6,201 bases of DNA from an uncultured Moraxellaceae bacterium (GTDB lineage: Bacteria; Pseudomonadota; Gammaproteobacteria; Pseudomonadales; Moraxellaceae), in contig CALEYY010000162.1 in NCBI GenBank assembly GCA_937928295.1, positions 1-6,201 of the forward strand, written 5' to 3'. Of the stretch, positions 1 to 6,201 are shown one piece after another; position 1 is the first letter of the stretch, and every line of letters begins with the position of its first letter. The notes beneath the pieces are model-generated. The model did not search any database and was not told the DNA's origin. It saw only the letters and a program-made list of their open reading frames with translations. A program made the translations under genes and the position numbers.

Positions 1-120
1 CGCCAGCGCCACAAAAACACTGCCCGCCTGAACCTGCCGCGAGTCCGACACCAAGGCCGGCACCGACACCTGAGCCCACTGCGCAGGCACTTCCGGCCAG
101 ATCTGAATCAGCGTCTTCAT
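1..120 (-). CDS. murE: UDP-MurNAc-tripeptide synthetase MurE, N-terminal fragment
   Basis: Partial gene, cut by the left edge of the window; only the first 40 codons are present. MurE is a cytoplasmic ATP-dependent Mur ligase that adds the third amino acid (meso-diaminopimelate in most Gram-negatives) to UDP-MurNAc-L-Ala-D-Glu. The visible N-terminus begins MKTLIQIWPEV and carries the motif LVSDSRQVQAGSVFVAL (residues 23-39), the typical uridine-nucleotide-binding start of MurE, where the DSR is highly conserved. The ATG follows the ftsI TGA with no gap and has a strong Shine-Dalgarno sequence inside the ftsI 3' end. Its place directly after ftsI is the standard dcw order and supports MurE rather than MurF. 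The catalytic domain lies outside the window, so completeness cannot be judged. Confidence 0.9.
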   Translation of the reverse strand, partial: MKTLIQIWPEVPAQWAQVSVPALVSDSRQVQAGSVFVALA

Positions 121-1881
121 TCAGCCCTCCCGACCTGGGCGAGCCCAGGTTGACGGATGCGGGAAGCGATGCTGCTCGGCCAGCCGTTCGGCACTGCGAT
201 CCGGCTCCACATTCATCAGGCGCAGCGTGTCCGACATCATGCGCGAGAACACCGGAGCCGCTGCGAGGCCGCCGTAGTAGCCGCCCTGGCGCGGGTTATC
301 GATGATGACGGCGGTGACCACGCGCGGCGCGCTGGCCGGTGCCATGCCCACGAACAAAGACATATAGGCATCGCTGGCATAACCGCCGCCCTGGGCCTTG
401 TGCGCCGTGCCGGTCTTGCCGGCAATGCGGTAGCCGGGAACAGCAGCACGCAGCGCCGTACCTTCCTGCGTCACCACCGTTTCCATCATCGGAATGATCG
501 AGCGGGCAATCTTTTCATCGAGAATGCGCTTGCCCGGCACCGGCCCGGTGACCTTGAGAAAACTGATCGGACGCTGGATACCGCCGCTGGCAATCACGGC
601 ATAAGCCTGGGCCAGCTGCAGTGCTGTCACCGTCACGCCATAGCCATAAGACATGGTGGCCACTTCGACAGGATTCCAGCGATTCGAGGGCTGCATGCTG
701 CCGGCACTCTCGCCCGGGAAGCCGCTGCCGGTGCTGTGACCGAAGCCCAGGCGACGATGCAGCAGCGGCAGCGTGTCGCGCGGCAGCGCCATGGCAATCT
801 GCGCTGCCGCGACATTGCTGGACTTGGTCAGCAGCGTCGGCATGTCGATCACGCCATAGTTCTCATGGTCGCGGATCAGCTTGTTGAGCACCTTGAAGGT
901 ACCCGGATTGGTGTTGAAATGGCTGTGCGCATTGAACTTGCCGCTCTCCAACGCCGCCGCCACGGTAAACGGCTTGAGTGTCGAGCCCGGCTCGAACTGA
1001 TCCGTCACCGCGCGGTTGCGCAGCGCATTCACGGTCAGCTGCTTGCGATTATTGGGGTTGTAAGACGGCAGATTGGCCATGGCCAGCACTTCGCCGGTAT
1101 CCACATCCAGCGACACCAGCACGCCCGCCGTTGCATTGTGCTCGGCAACGCCACGCGCCAGCTCACGGTAAGCCGCATACTGCACACGCGTATCAAAACT
1201 CAGGGTGATGTCCTTGCCCGGATGCGCCGGCTTGATCAGCGCCACATCCTGCACCCGATGCCCTTTCAGATCCTTGACCACGCGTTTGATGCCAGCCTCA
1301 CCCGCCAGCTGATCGTTCAAGGACAGCTCCAGACCTTCCTTGCCCTGATCATCAAGATCGGTAAAGCCGATCATGTGCGAGGTCACATCGGCTTCCGGAT
1401 AGAAGCGACGATACTCCGTCATGCCATACACGCCGGGCATGTCTTTCGCCAGGATCAGCTCGGCAGCCGTTGGCGACAGATGTCGCTTGGCATACATGAA
1501 GCCCTTGCGAGCATTGCGATTGACGCGCGCTACCAAGCTACCGGCCGGCAAGGCCAGATCACGCTCCAGCGTACTGATGGATGCTTTGCCGGCCAGCGCC
1601 TGGCGAGGATTGATCCAGATCGATACCACCGGCGTGCTGACCGCCAGCGGCGCACCATTGCGATCCAGAATCATGCCGCGCATGGCCATCACCGGCTCGA
1701 TACGCAGCGAGCGGGCATCGCCCTGCTTGCGCAGAAATTCGCTATCAACCACCGTCAGATACACCGCACGCCCAACCAGACCGGCCAGCAACGACGACAG
1801 CGCAAACACCATGAAGTAATGACGATGGCGAAATTGCAGCACGGCGCCGTCGACCTTGTTTTTCAGAGGAAGCTGATTCAT
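121..1881 (-). CDS. ftsI: Peptidoglycan D,D-transpeptidase FtsI (PBP3)
   Basis: Class B penicillin-binding protein of the divisome, a monofunctional transpeptidase that cross-links septal peptidoglycan on the periplasmic face; it is the target of several beta-lactams and partners FtsW, FtsL, FtsQ and FtsB. The 586-residue length is normal for the family. A short basic cytoplasmic tail is followed by one membrane anchor (about residues 22-45). The dimerisation-domain motif RGMILDRNG spans residues 68-76. The transpeptidase triad is complete: S300-T-L-K303 (nucleophile Ser300), S354-S-N356 and K489-T-G491. The late motif YYGGLAAAPVF (535-545) is also typical. The ATG at 1881 overlaps the ftsL stop as ATGA, so translation is probably coupled. 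No recognisable Shine-Dalgarno sequence was seen. Nothing looks truncated or frameshifted. Confidence 0.97.
   Translation of the reverse strand: MNQLPLKNKVDGAVLQFRHRHYFMVFALSSLLAGLVGRAVYLTVVDSEFLRKQGDARSLRIEPVMAMRGMILDRNGAPLAVSTPVVSIWINPRQALAGKASISTLERDLALPAGSLVARVNRNARKGFMYAKRHLSPTAAELILAKDMPGVYGMTEYRRFYPEADVTSHMIGFTDLDDQGKEGLELSLNDQLAGEAGIKRVVKDLKGHRVQDVALIKPAHPGKDITLSFDTRVQYAAYRELARGVAEHNATAGVLVSLDVDTGEVLAMANLPSYNPNNRKQLTVNALRNRAVTDQFEPGSTLKPFTVAAALESGKFNAHSHFNTNPGTFKVLNKLIRDHENYGVIDMPTLLTKSSNVAAAQIAMALPRDTLPLLHRRLGFGHSTGSGFPGESAGSMQPSNRWNPVEVATMSYGYGVTVTALQLAQAYAVIASGGIQRPISFLKVTGPVPGKRILDEKIARSIIPMMETVVTQEGTALRAAVPGYRIAGKTGTAHKAQGGGYASDAYMSLFVGMAPASAPRVVTAVIIDNPRQGGYYGGLAAAPVFSRMMSDTLRLMNVEPDRSAERLAEQHRFPHPSTWARPGREG
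126..130 (-). promoter_or_regulatory. Shine-Dalgarno sequence of murE
   Basis: On the minus strand GGAGG lies 5 bases before the murE ATG, inside the last codons of ftsI. It is the strongest ribosome binding site in the operon part seen here. It fixes the murE start at 120 and suggests murE can be initiated independently as well as by coupling to ftsI termination. Confidence 0.75.
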
Positions 1882-2189
1882 GGCCGCACCATCATGACTT
1901 CATGCGGCGCCGGTGTGCGCATGCCGAGGTCATCCGTCGCCACCTTGCCGATGCGTCCGTAGGCGCCCCATGCCTGCTGCTCCAGCAGCAACTGGCCCCA
2001 CTCCACCTCAAGGTGATCGCGCTCGACCTGCAGCGTCTGCAGCTGGTTTAGATATGTACGCGACTTGTGCACGCTGTAGGCAACCCCCAGCGACGCCGCA
2101 ATTAGCGCCAGCAGAATCGCCGCCGCCTGACGCAAGTCCGGCTGCATGACCATGCGGGCCACGGCGCTGACACGCGTAGACCACATCAT
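1878..2189 (-). CDS. ftsL: Cell division protein FtsL
   Basis: Small bitopic divisome protein that forms a periplasmic coiled coil with FtsB, binds FtsQ and helps activate FtsWI. The 103 residues show a cytoplasmic N-terminal segment of about 20 residues, one transmembrane helix at about 21-40 (AAAILLALIAASLGVAYSV) and a periplasmic coiled-coil stretch at about 41-72. The segment VEWGQLLLEQQAW (62-74) and the later DDLGM (86-90) match the FtsL pattern. The gene begins with ATGATG; the first ATG (2189) overlaps the rsmH stop as ATGA and is preceded by AGGTG at a 5-base distance, so I chose it. The second codon, M13 or M15 remain possible starts. FtsL is poorly conserved in sequence, so position between rsmH and ftsI is an important part of the identification. 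Confidence 0.93.
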   Translation of the reverse strand: MMWSTRVSAVARMVMQPDLRQAAAILLALIAASLGVAYSVHKSRTYLNQLQTLQVERDHLEVEWGQLLLEQQAWGAYGRIGKVATDDLGMRTPAPHEVMMVRP

Positions 2190-3127
2190 GCGAACACCTG
2201 CAGACGCTCGGCCACGCGCAAATGCGCACTGCGCGCACGCGGATTCATGGCGACTTCGCTGGCACTCGGCTCAATAGCCTTGCCGAGCTTCTTCAGGCCC
2301 GGCTTCATCTGTTGCCAAGTCACCGGCAAGCCCGGCGGAAAATCATCGCCTTTGACTTCGCGGTTGATGAACTGCTTAACCATGCGATCTTCCAGCGAAT
2401 GGAAGCTGATCACGGCCAGACGACCACCCGGTGCAAGCACCGCAAGGCTCTGCTCAAGAAAATCCTCGAGGTCGCCCAGCTCGCGATTCACGGCAATGCG
2501 GATGGCCTGAAAGCTGCGTGTGGCGGGGTTCTTGTGCTTTTCCCAGGCCGGATGCGCGACAGCAACAATCTCGGCCAGCTGCTTAGTGCGCGTAATCGGG
2601 GCCTGCGCACGCGCCGTCACGATGGCGCGTGCGATGCGCTTGGCAAACCGCTCCTCGCCATAGGTCTTGAGCACATCAGCAAGGTCCGCCTCTTTCACCG
2701 ACGCCAGCCAATCGGCAGCGCTCTGGCCGCGCGTAGGATCCATGCGCATATCCAGCGGGCCATCGTTCATGAAGCTGAAACCGCGCTCGGCATCATCAAT
2801 TTGTGGCGACGACACACCGAGATCTGCCAGCACACCGGTGACCTGACCCAGCAGCCCCAGATTACTCACATGCGCTTTCATGCTGGCAAACGAATCGTGC
2901 ACGATGCTGAAGCGCGGATCGGCCTTGGCCAGCGCCTCGCCCGTGGCAATCGCCAGCGGATCCTTATCGAAGGCGATGACGCGAGCCTGCGGCCCCAGCG
3001 CCGCCAGCAGCTTGCGCGCATGACCGCCACGCCCGAAAGTGGCATCGATATAGCAGCCAGCCGTACTCGTGAGCACCGCATCCACGGTCTCGTCACACAA
3101 TACGGTCAGGTGCTGGAAATCAGTCAT
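2186..3127 (-). CDS. rsmH: 16S rRNA (cytosine(1402)-N4)-methyltransferase RsmH
   Basis: SAM-dependent methyltransferase (formerly MraW) that methylates N4 of C1402 in the ribosomal P site of 16S rRNA. From the chosen ATG it has 313 residues, the usual length. Visible motifs in order, numbered from that ATG: SAM-binding DATFGRGGHA (28-37), FDKDP (53-57), DLGVSSPQ (102-109), RGFSF (115-119) with DMRMD (126-130), YGEERFAKRIA (156-166), PATRSFQAIRIAVN (201-214), AVISFHSLEDRMVK (238-251) and the C-terminal NPRARSAHLRVAER (295-308). The ATG at 3127 is two bases past the mraZ stop; an in-frame TTG at 3133 overlapping that stop would add two residues, but ATG is the simpler choice. No clear Shine-Dalgarno sequence precedes it, so coupling to mraZ translation is likely. 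Confidence 0.97.
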   Translation of the reverse strand: MTDFQHLTVLCDETVDAVLTSTAGCYIDATFGRGGHARKLLAALGPQARVIAFDKDPLAIATGEALAKADPRFSIVHDSFASMKAHVSNLGLLGQVTGVLADLGVSSPQIDDAERGFSFMNDGPLDMRMDPTRGQSAADWLASVKEADLADVLKTYGEERFAKRIARAIVTARAQAPITRTKQLAEIVAVAHPAWEKHKNPATRSFQAIRIAVNRELGDLEDFLEQSLAVLAPGGRLAVISFHSLEDRMVKQFINREVKGDDFPPGLPVTWQQMKPGLKKLGKAIEPSASEVAMNPRARSAHLRVAERLQVFA

Positions 3128-3129
3128 GA

Positions 3130-3585
3130 TCAAAGCGCCAGGGAGTCGATGGCTTGCGCCAGCTCGGCTGCGGAGAAGTCCGCGCTCAACAAGTCCGCCT
3201 GCAATGCATCCCAGGATGGCTTGTGCCAGATTTCACACTTCTTGCCTTGGCCGGCGAGCACCACCGACTTGTCGAGATGAGCAAACTGACGCAGCTCCGG
3301 GCTGACCAGAAAGCGGCCGGCGCTGTCGAGATTGATTTCCGTGGCATAACCGAGGATGCGACGCTTCAGTTGCGTCATGGCAGCGCTGGATGTGGGCAGC
3401 GCATTGAAGCGCGCCTCGATCGCTTCCCACTCGGTCAGCGGATAAAGCACCAGGCAGGACTCACGGATGTCCACGGTGAGCACGAACTTGCCCTTACATT
3501 CAGCCAGCACGCGCTCGTGGTAGCGCGTCGGCAAGCCGATGCGTCCCTTTGCGTCCATGGTCAGTTCGTCGTAGCCGCGAAACAT
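3130..3585 (-). CDS. mraZ: Transcriptional regulator MraZ
   Basis: First gene of the dcw operon. MraZ is an AbrB-like DNA-binding protein that in Escherichia coli represses its own promoter by binding repeated GTGGG-type boxes. The 151-residue length fits. The protein holds the two tandem MraZ half-domains, each with its DxxxR signature: D11-A-K-G-R15 followed by IGLPTRY, and D87-S-A-G-R91 followed by FLVSPELR. The N-terminal MFRGYDELTMD is typical of the family. The ATG at 3585 has CCAGGA as a Shine-Dalgarno sequence nine bases upstream. A promoter and a MraZ-box array lie directly upstream, so autoregulation is likely by analogy. The stop TGA lies two bases before the preferred rsmH ATG. 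Confidence 0.96.
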   Translation of the reverse strand: MFRGYDELTMDAKGRIGLPTRYHERVLAECKGKFVLTVDIRESCLVLYPLTEWEAIEARFNALPTSSAAMTQLKRRILGYATEINLDSAGRFLVSPELRQFAHLDKSVVLAGQGKKCEIWHKPSWDALQADLLSADFSAAELAQAIDSLAL

Positions 3586-3594
3586 GCGTTTTTA

Positions 3595-3600
3595 TCCTGG
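3595..3600 (-). promoter_or_regulatory. Shine-Dalgarno sequence of mraZ
   Basis: CCAGGA on the minus strand, nine bases before the mraZ ATG. It supports the start that gives the family-typical MFRG N-terminus. Confidence 0.6.
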
Positions 3601-3624
3601 AGCGAGGGATTGGAAACAATAAAA

Positions 3625-3649
3625 ACCACAAAATCACACTTTTCCCCAC
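3625..3649 (-). promoter_or_regulatory. MraZ operator: three boxes with 10-bp period
   Basis: Reading the minus strand, GTGGG (3649-3645), GTGTG (3639-3635) and GTGGT (3629-3625) are direct repeats separated by exactly five bases each, a 10-bp period that puts all three on one face of the helix. This matches the known MraZ operator design of TGGGN repeats with 5-nt spacers. The array lies a few bases downstream of the predicted transcription start and upstream of the mraZ Shine-Dalgarno sequence, a position suited to autorepression. The middle and last boxes deviate by one base each from the first. Binding is inferred, not shown. Confidence 0.8.
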
Positions 3650-3659
3650 TCTGCGGGCA

Positions 3660-3688
3660 AATATAGAGAGCCGCCCCCATGCAGTCAA
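3660..3688 (-). promoter_or_regulatory. Predicted sigma70 promoter of the mraZ (dcw) operon
   Basis: On the minus strand, -35 TTGACT (3688-3683) and -10 TATATT (3665-3660) are separated by exactly 17 bases. Each hexamer is close to the consensus. Transcription should begin near 3652-3654, leaving an mraZ leader of about 68 bases that contains the MraZ boxes. This is the best promoter match in the window and sits where the dcw promoter is expected. Confidence 0.8.
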
Positions 3689-3843
3689 CCTGCAAAGACC
3701 GTGGTTATAAGTAACATTTTGTTTATTTAAAACAGTGACTTAGAGCAAATGACGAAGAGCGGAAAAGAAGTTGTTGGCCACAAAATCAATAGCTTACATC
3801 AACATCCTTCGCAAATATTTAAGTCGCAGGCTTGAGTAGATTT

Positions 3844-3860
3844 TTTCGCTATAAGCGAAA
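3844..3860. repeat. Perfect inverted repeat downstream of rnpB
   Basis: Arms TTTCGC (3844-3849) and GCGAAA (3855-3860) flank a 5-base loop, TATAA on the plus strand. It starts about 34 bases past the predicted rnpB 3' end. In the rnpB direction the stem is followed by an A-run, not a U-run, so it is not a standard intrinsic terminator. It might protect a precursor 3' end or bind a protein; its role is unknown. Confidence 0.5.
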
Positions 3861-3893
3861 TAGCCATACAAACCATACACGCGTAACAGAATG

Positions 3894-4257
<364 letters not shown>

Positions 4258-4264
4258 GGCGCGC

Positions 4265-4293
4265 AGCTTAAGGGCGCAGGCCCGTTAACTCAA
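4265..4293 (-). promoter_or_regulatory. Candidate rnpB promoter overlapping the rsmI stop
   Basis: On the minus strand, -35 TTGAGT (4293-4288) and -10 TAAGCT (4270-4265) are 17 bases apart, and the start predicted from them falls on the P1-defined 5' end of rnpB. The -35 overlaps the rsmI stop codon. The segment between -10 and start is GCGCGCC, the GC-rich discriminator typical of stable-RNA promoters under stringent control. The -10 matches consensus at only three positions, so this remains a candidate. Confidence 0.45.
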
Positions 4294-5159
4294 GGTGATT
4301 CGTTCGCCAGCTTCAACGCCAGCGCCATGTCATACAGCGCATTGCGCTTCAGGCCCATCATCTCCGCCGCCAAACCGGCCGCCTGCTTGACAGGCAGCTC
4401 ACGCACCAGCACCCGCAAAATCGACTCAGCCGACAACGCGCGCGTATCCTCGGCCTCGCGCTCCGGAGCACCAGCAACCACCAGCACAATCTCGCCACGC
4501 TGCTGATTGCTGTCTGCCATGACCCAGGCCAGCAGCTCACCCAAGGGCGCCCGGCGGATGGTTTCAAAGGTCTTGGTCAGCTCGCGCGCCAAGGTTGCGA
4601 GACGATCCGCACCGAATGTCGCCACCAGATCCTCCAGCGTCTCCACGATTCGGTGCGGCGCTTCATACAGGATGAGCGTCGGTGTTGCCTCCGCCAGCAG
4701 CTTCAAGCGGGATACGCGCGGCCCCTGTCTACTAGGCAGAAAGCCCTCGAAATGAAACCGGTCAGACGCCAGCCCGGCCGCGCTCAATGCCGTGATGGCA
4801 GCACAAGGGCCCGGTACCGGCACCACCGCCACACCAGCATCATGTGCTGCCGCAATCAAGCGATAACCCGGATCGCTGATCAATGGCGTGCCGGCATCCG
4901 ACACCAACGCCAGTGTTTCGCCGGCCTGCAAACGCGCAATCAACCCAGGCACGCGATGCGCCTCGTTATGGTCATGCACCGCCGTCAGCGGCGTACGCAG
5001 GCCCAGCTGCTCAAACAGGCGAGCGGAGGTTCGTGTGTCCTCTGCGGCCACCTGATCAACACCTGCCAGCACCTTTTGCGCACGCGGGCTGAGGTCATCC
5101 ACATCACCGATCGGCGTGGCAACCACATATAAACAGCCCGGTTTGATGCATGCAGACAT
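4290..5159 (-). CDS. rsmI: 16S rRNA (cytidine(1402)-2'-O)-methyltransferase RsmI
   Basis: SAM-dependent tetrapyrrole-methylase-fold enzyme (YraL family) that methylates the 2'-hydroxyl of C1402 in 16S rRNA, the same nucleotide RsmH modifies on N4. The 289 residues are the usual length. Motifs in order: VATPIGD (13-19), AEDTR (39-43), HDHNE (62-66), SDAGTPLISDPG (87-98), PVPGPCAAITALSAAG (114-129), EGFLP (138-142), YEAPHR (165-170), RELTKTFE (192-199) and RGEIVLVV (221-228). A C-terminal helical, HTH-like segment (about 255-282, LPVKQAAGLAAEMMGLKRNA) matches the RsmI C-terminal domain. The ATG at 5159 gives the family-typical GxLYVVATPIG start, with GAGG some ten bases upstream. The gene is divergent from yraN and is followed 32 bases later by rnpB on the same strand. 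Confidence 0.96.
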   Translation of the reverse strand: MSACIKPGCLYVVATPIGDVDDLSPRAQKVLAGVDQVAAEDTRTSARLFEQLGLRTPLTAVHDHNEAHRVPGLIARLQAGETLALVSDAGTPLISDPGYRLIAAAHDAGVAVVPVPGPCAAITALSAAGLASDRFHFEGFLPSRQGPRVSRLKLLAEATPTLILYEAPHRIVETLEDLVATFGADRLATLARELTKTFETIRRAPLGELLAWVMADSNQQRGEIVLVVAGAPEREAEDTRALSAESILRVLVRELPVKQAAGLAAEMMGLKRNALYDMALALKLANESP

Positions 5160-5188
5160 GGCCAGAGGCCCTCTTTGATAGTGACCGC

Positions 5189-5218
5189 ATTATCAGGGCA
5201 TAGCAGGGCGCGCACCAA
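5189..5218 (-). promoter_or_regulatory. Possible rsmI promoter
   Basis: On the minus strand GATAAT (5194-5189) is a good -10 and TTGGTG (5218-5213) a weak -35, 18 bases apart, within the 137-base gap between the divergent rsmI and yraN. This would give a short leader of about 25 bases. No comparable plus-strand promoter for yraN stood out. Confidence 0.35.
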
Positions 5219-5296
5219 GACAAACTGGCGAAAGCGTCGCGGCGGGTCTACACCATAGCCATCACACACCAGAGTCATCCATCAGCGAGATCAGAC

Positions 5297-5692
5297 ATGA
5301 CAACCGCCAAATCGGGCCTGCGCGCAGCATCTCCCACTCAGCAAGCCGGGCGACTGGCAGAAGACGCCGCCTTGACGCTTCTGCAAGCGCACGGCCACGA
5401 ATTGGTCGCACGCAACTTTTATTGTCGTCGCGGCGAGATTGACTTGATAACCTTGCACGGCCAATGGCTGGTCTTCACGGAAGTGCGCTGGCGCAGCCGC
5501 ACCGATTTCGGCGGCGCTGCGGGCTCGCTGACACAGCACAAGCAGCGTCGCATCATTGCCACAGCCAGCTATTATCTGAGCAAGCAGAAGCACTGGCAGC
5601 AGCATCTGATCCGGTTTGATGTCATGCTCTTCGAGGGTCAGCCGCCAGATTGGCAGAGTCGCTGGCTGCAAGCTGCCTTTACTGCATTTTAG
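5297..5692 (+). CDS. yraN: YraN family (UPF0102) endonuclease-like protein
   Basis: A 131-residue protein of the widespread YraN/UPF0102 family, which has a PD-(D/E)xK nuclease-like fold; the cellular role is not firmly established, and any DNA-processing role is inference from the fold. Visible family motifs: AGRLAEDAA (17-25, with the conserved Glu22), ARNFYCRRGEIDLI (38-51, with Asp49), VFTEVRWRS (59-67, with Glu62 and Arg64 at the usual Lys/Arg place), HKQRRI (81-86) and RFDVMLF (106-112). Arg rather than Lys in the ExK/R position also occurs in E. coli YraN. The ATG at 5297 is the only Met start giving the full domain; its Shine-Dalgarno sequence is weak. The stop lies nine bases before the diaA start, so the two are probably co-transcribed. 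Confidence 0.93.
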   Translation: MTTAKSGLRAASPTQQAGRLAEDAALTLLQAHGHELVARNFYCRRGEIDLITLHGQWLVFTEVRWRSRTDFGGAAGSLTQHKQRRIIATASYYLSKQKHWQQHLIRFDVMLFEGQPPDWQSRWLQAAFTAF

Positions 5693-5701
5693 AGAAAACC
5701 G

Positions 5702-6201
5702 ATGCACAGCCAACTCACACAAATGTGCCACGACAGCATGAACATGTTGTCGCGCCTTGCCGAAGAGCAAGCCGATACCATCTCGCATGCTGCCATGGTC
5801 ATGGTCGATGCCCTCATTCACGAACGCAAGATCATCTGCTGCGGCAATGGCGCATCCGGCGCCAATGCACAATCGTTTGTCAGCAAGATGCTCAATCGCT
5901 TTGAACACGAGCGGCCCGCGCTGCCGGCCCTGGCACTAGCGCCAGACAGCGTCACGCTCAGCGCTCTTGCGCAAGACAACCGCCTCACGGAATCATTCTC
6001 TCGCCCGTTTCTAGCATTCGCGCAACCGGGCGATGTTCTGGTGGTCTTGTCAGCCACGGCCACCGCAGCCAATATTATTGCGATTGTGCACGCAGCTCAT
6101 GAACGCGGTTGCCCCGTCATTGCCATTACCGGCGCCAACGGCGGCGATGTCGCCAGATTACTAACCGCAAACGATGTACTCATCCAAATACCCGAACATC
6201 G
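5702..6201 (+). CDS. diaA: DiaA-like SIS-domain protein, 3' end outside window
   Basis: Partial gene cut by the right edge, with 166 codons visible and no internal stop. In E. coli the homotetramer DiaA binds DnaA and promotes its assembly at oriC; the family is related to phosphoheptose isomerase GmhA. The N-terminus (MHSQLTQMCHDSM) lines up without gaps with remembered E. coli DiaA, as do HAAMVMVDALI (29-39), CCGNGASGANAQSF (46-59), NRFEHERPALPALAL (65-79) and AITGANGGDVARLL (141-154). The RFExERP signature favours DiaA over GmhA. The loop that normally reads STSGNS or STRGNS is LSATATAAN (116-124), without the serine-rich phosphate-binding pattern, so enzymatic sugar isomerisation looks unlikely. 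The C-terminus, where E. coli DnaA-binding residues lie, is not visible. A GmhA-like assignment remains a minor alternative. Confidence 0.88.
   Translation, partial: MHSQLTQMCHDSMNMLSRLAEEQADTISHAAMVMVDALIHERKIICCGNGASGANAQSFVSKMLNRFEHERPALPALALAPDSVTLSALAQDNRLTESFSRPFLAFAQPGDVLVVLSATATAANIIAIVHAAHERGCPVIAITGANGGDVARLLTANDVLIQIPEH

Larger units (their letters stand above)
3586..3893. other. AT-rich intergenic region between rnpB and mraZ
   Basis: About 308 bases without a protein gene. The mraZ-proximal 100 bases hold the promoter, MraZ boxes and Shine-Dalgarno sequence listed separately. The remainder is clearly more AT-rich than the genes around it. It holds a small perfect inverted repeat at 3844-3860, a second copy of an 11-base stretch of the MraZ operator at 3778-3788, a short inverted repeat at 3720-3734 (TGTTT/AAACA arms, 5-base loop) and a TATAAC hexamer on the minus strand near 3700-3710 that could be a -10 element but lacks a good -35. 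I see no small ORF with a convincing ribosome binding site and no tRNA. Confidence 0.6.

Noticed and set aside
157..1962. 601-codon open frame on the plus strand, antisense to ftsI and part of ftsL
   Set aside because: Its product is rich in His, Arg and Gln with no recognisable domain, while the opposite strand encodes a complete FtsI with all catalytic motifs. Long antisense frames are expected in GC-rich genes.
3131..3133. TTG start for rsmH adding two residues
   Set aside because: ATG at 3127 lies two codons further in, gives the usual RsmH N-terminus and is a much more common start codon.
2222..3280. 352-codon open frame on the plus strand, antisense to rsmH and the end of mraZ
   Set aside because: Same composition artefact; rsmH on the minus strand has all family motifs and operon context.
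3154..3666. 170-codon plus-strand open frame covering mraZ and its promoter
   Set aside because: It is antisense to mraZ and crosses the promoter and operator; no domain or ribosome binding site supports it.
3720..3734. Short inverted repeat TGTTT-ATTTA-AAACA as a terminator
   Set aside because: The stem is only five mostly A-T pairs with no GC-rich core, which is too weak for a terminator; it is probably chance in AT-rich DNA.
4272..4283. GGGC/GCCC hairpin after rsmI as an intrinsic terminator
   Set aside because: The stem is only four base pairs and no U-run follows it in the rsmI direction.
5175..5205. TTGATA followed 17 bases later by GCATAG as a yraN promoter
   Set aside because: The -10 hexamer matches consensus too poorly, and the overlap with the rsmI promoter region makes it unconvincing.
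5291..5908. 205-codon minus-strand open frame opposite yraN and diaA
   Set aside because: It shadows two well-supported plus-strand genes with conserved motifs and has no recognisable domain of its own.

Overview
This window looks like an ordinary chromosomal core region of a Gram-negative proteobacterium, most likely a betaproteobacterium. The evidence is the moderately high GC content in genes, a type A RNase P RNA, the gammaproteobacterial-style rsmI / yraN / diaA neighbourhood without lpoA, and the start of the division and cell wall (dcw) cluster in its canonical order. A placement near Neisseriales is a guess from protein flavour only. No mobile element, CRISPR array, prophage gene or tRNA is visible.

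Layout. On the minus strand, reading from right to left: rsmI (4290-5159), the RNase P RNA gene rnpB (about 3894-4257), a roughly 310-base AT-rich spacer with the dcw promoter and a MraZ operator, then mraZ (3130-3585), rsmH (2186-3127), ftsL (1878-2189), ftsI (121-1881) and the first 40 codons of murE (1-120). On the plus strand, divergent from rsmI across a 137-base gap: yraN (5297-5692) and a DiaA-family SIS-domain gene (5702 to beyond the window end).

How it works together. mraZ to murE form a tightly packed operon. rsmH/ftsL and ftsL/ftsI overlap by ATGA, rsmH starts two bases after the mraZ stop, and murE starts immediately after the ftsI stop with a strong Shine-Dalgarno sequence inside ftsI. 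MraZ probably represses its own operon through three 10-bp-spaced GTGGG-like boxes just downstream of a good sigma70 promoter (TTGACT, 17 bp, TATATT). The operon supplies septal peptidoglycan synthesis (FtsI, FtsL, MurE) and 16S rRNA methylation (RsmH, N4 of C1402). RsmI methylates the 2'-O of the same nucleotide, so both C1402 enzymes lie in this window, on either side of rnpB. DiaA-like proteins assist DnaA at the origin, so replication initiation and division genes are close neighbours here.

I found no convincing undescribed system. The points worth a second look are regulatory: the MraZ operator and a repeated 11-mer upstream of it, the rnpB promoter overlapping the rsmI stop, the lack of a clear intrinsic terminator after rnpB, and a DiaA homologue lacking the usual serine-rich phosphosugar loop.
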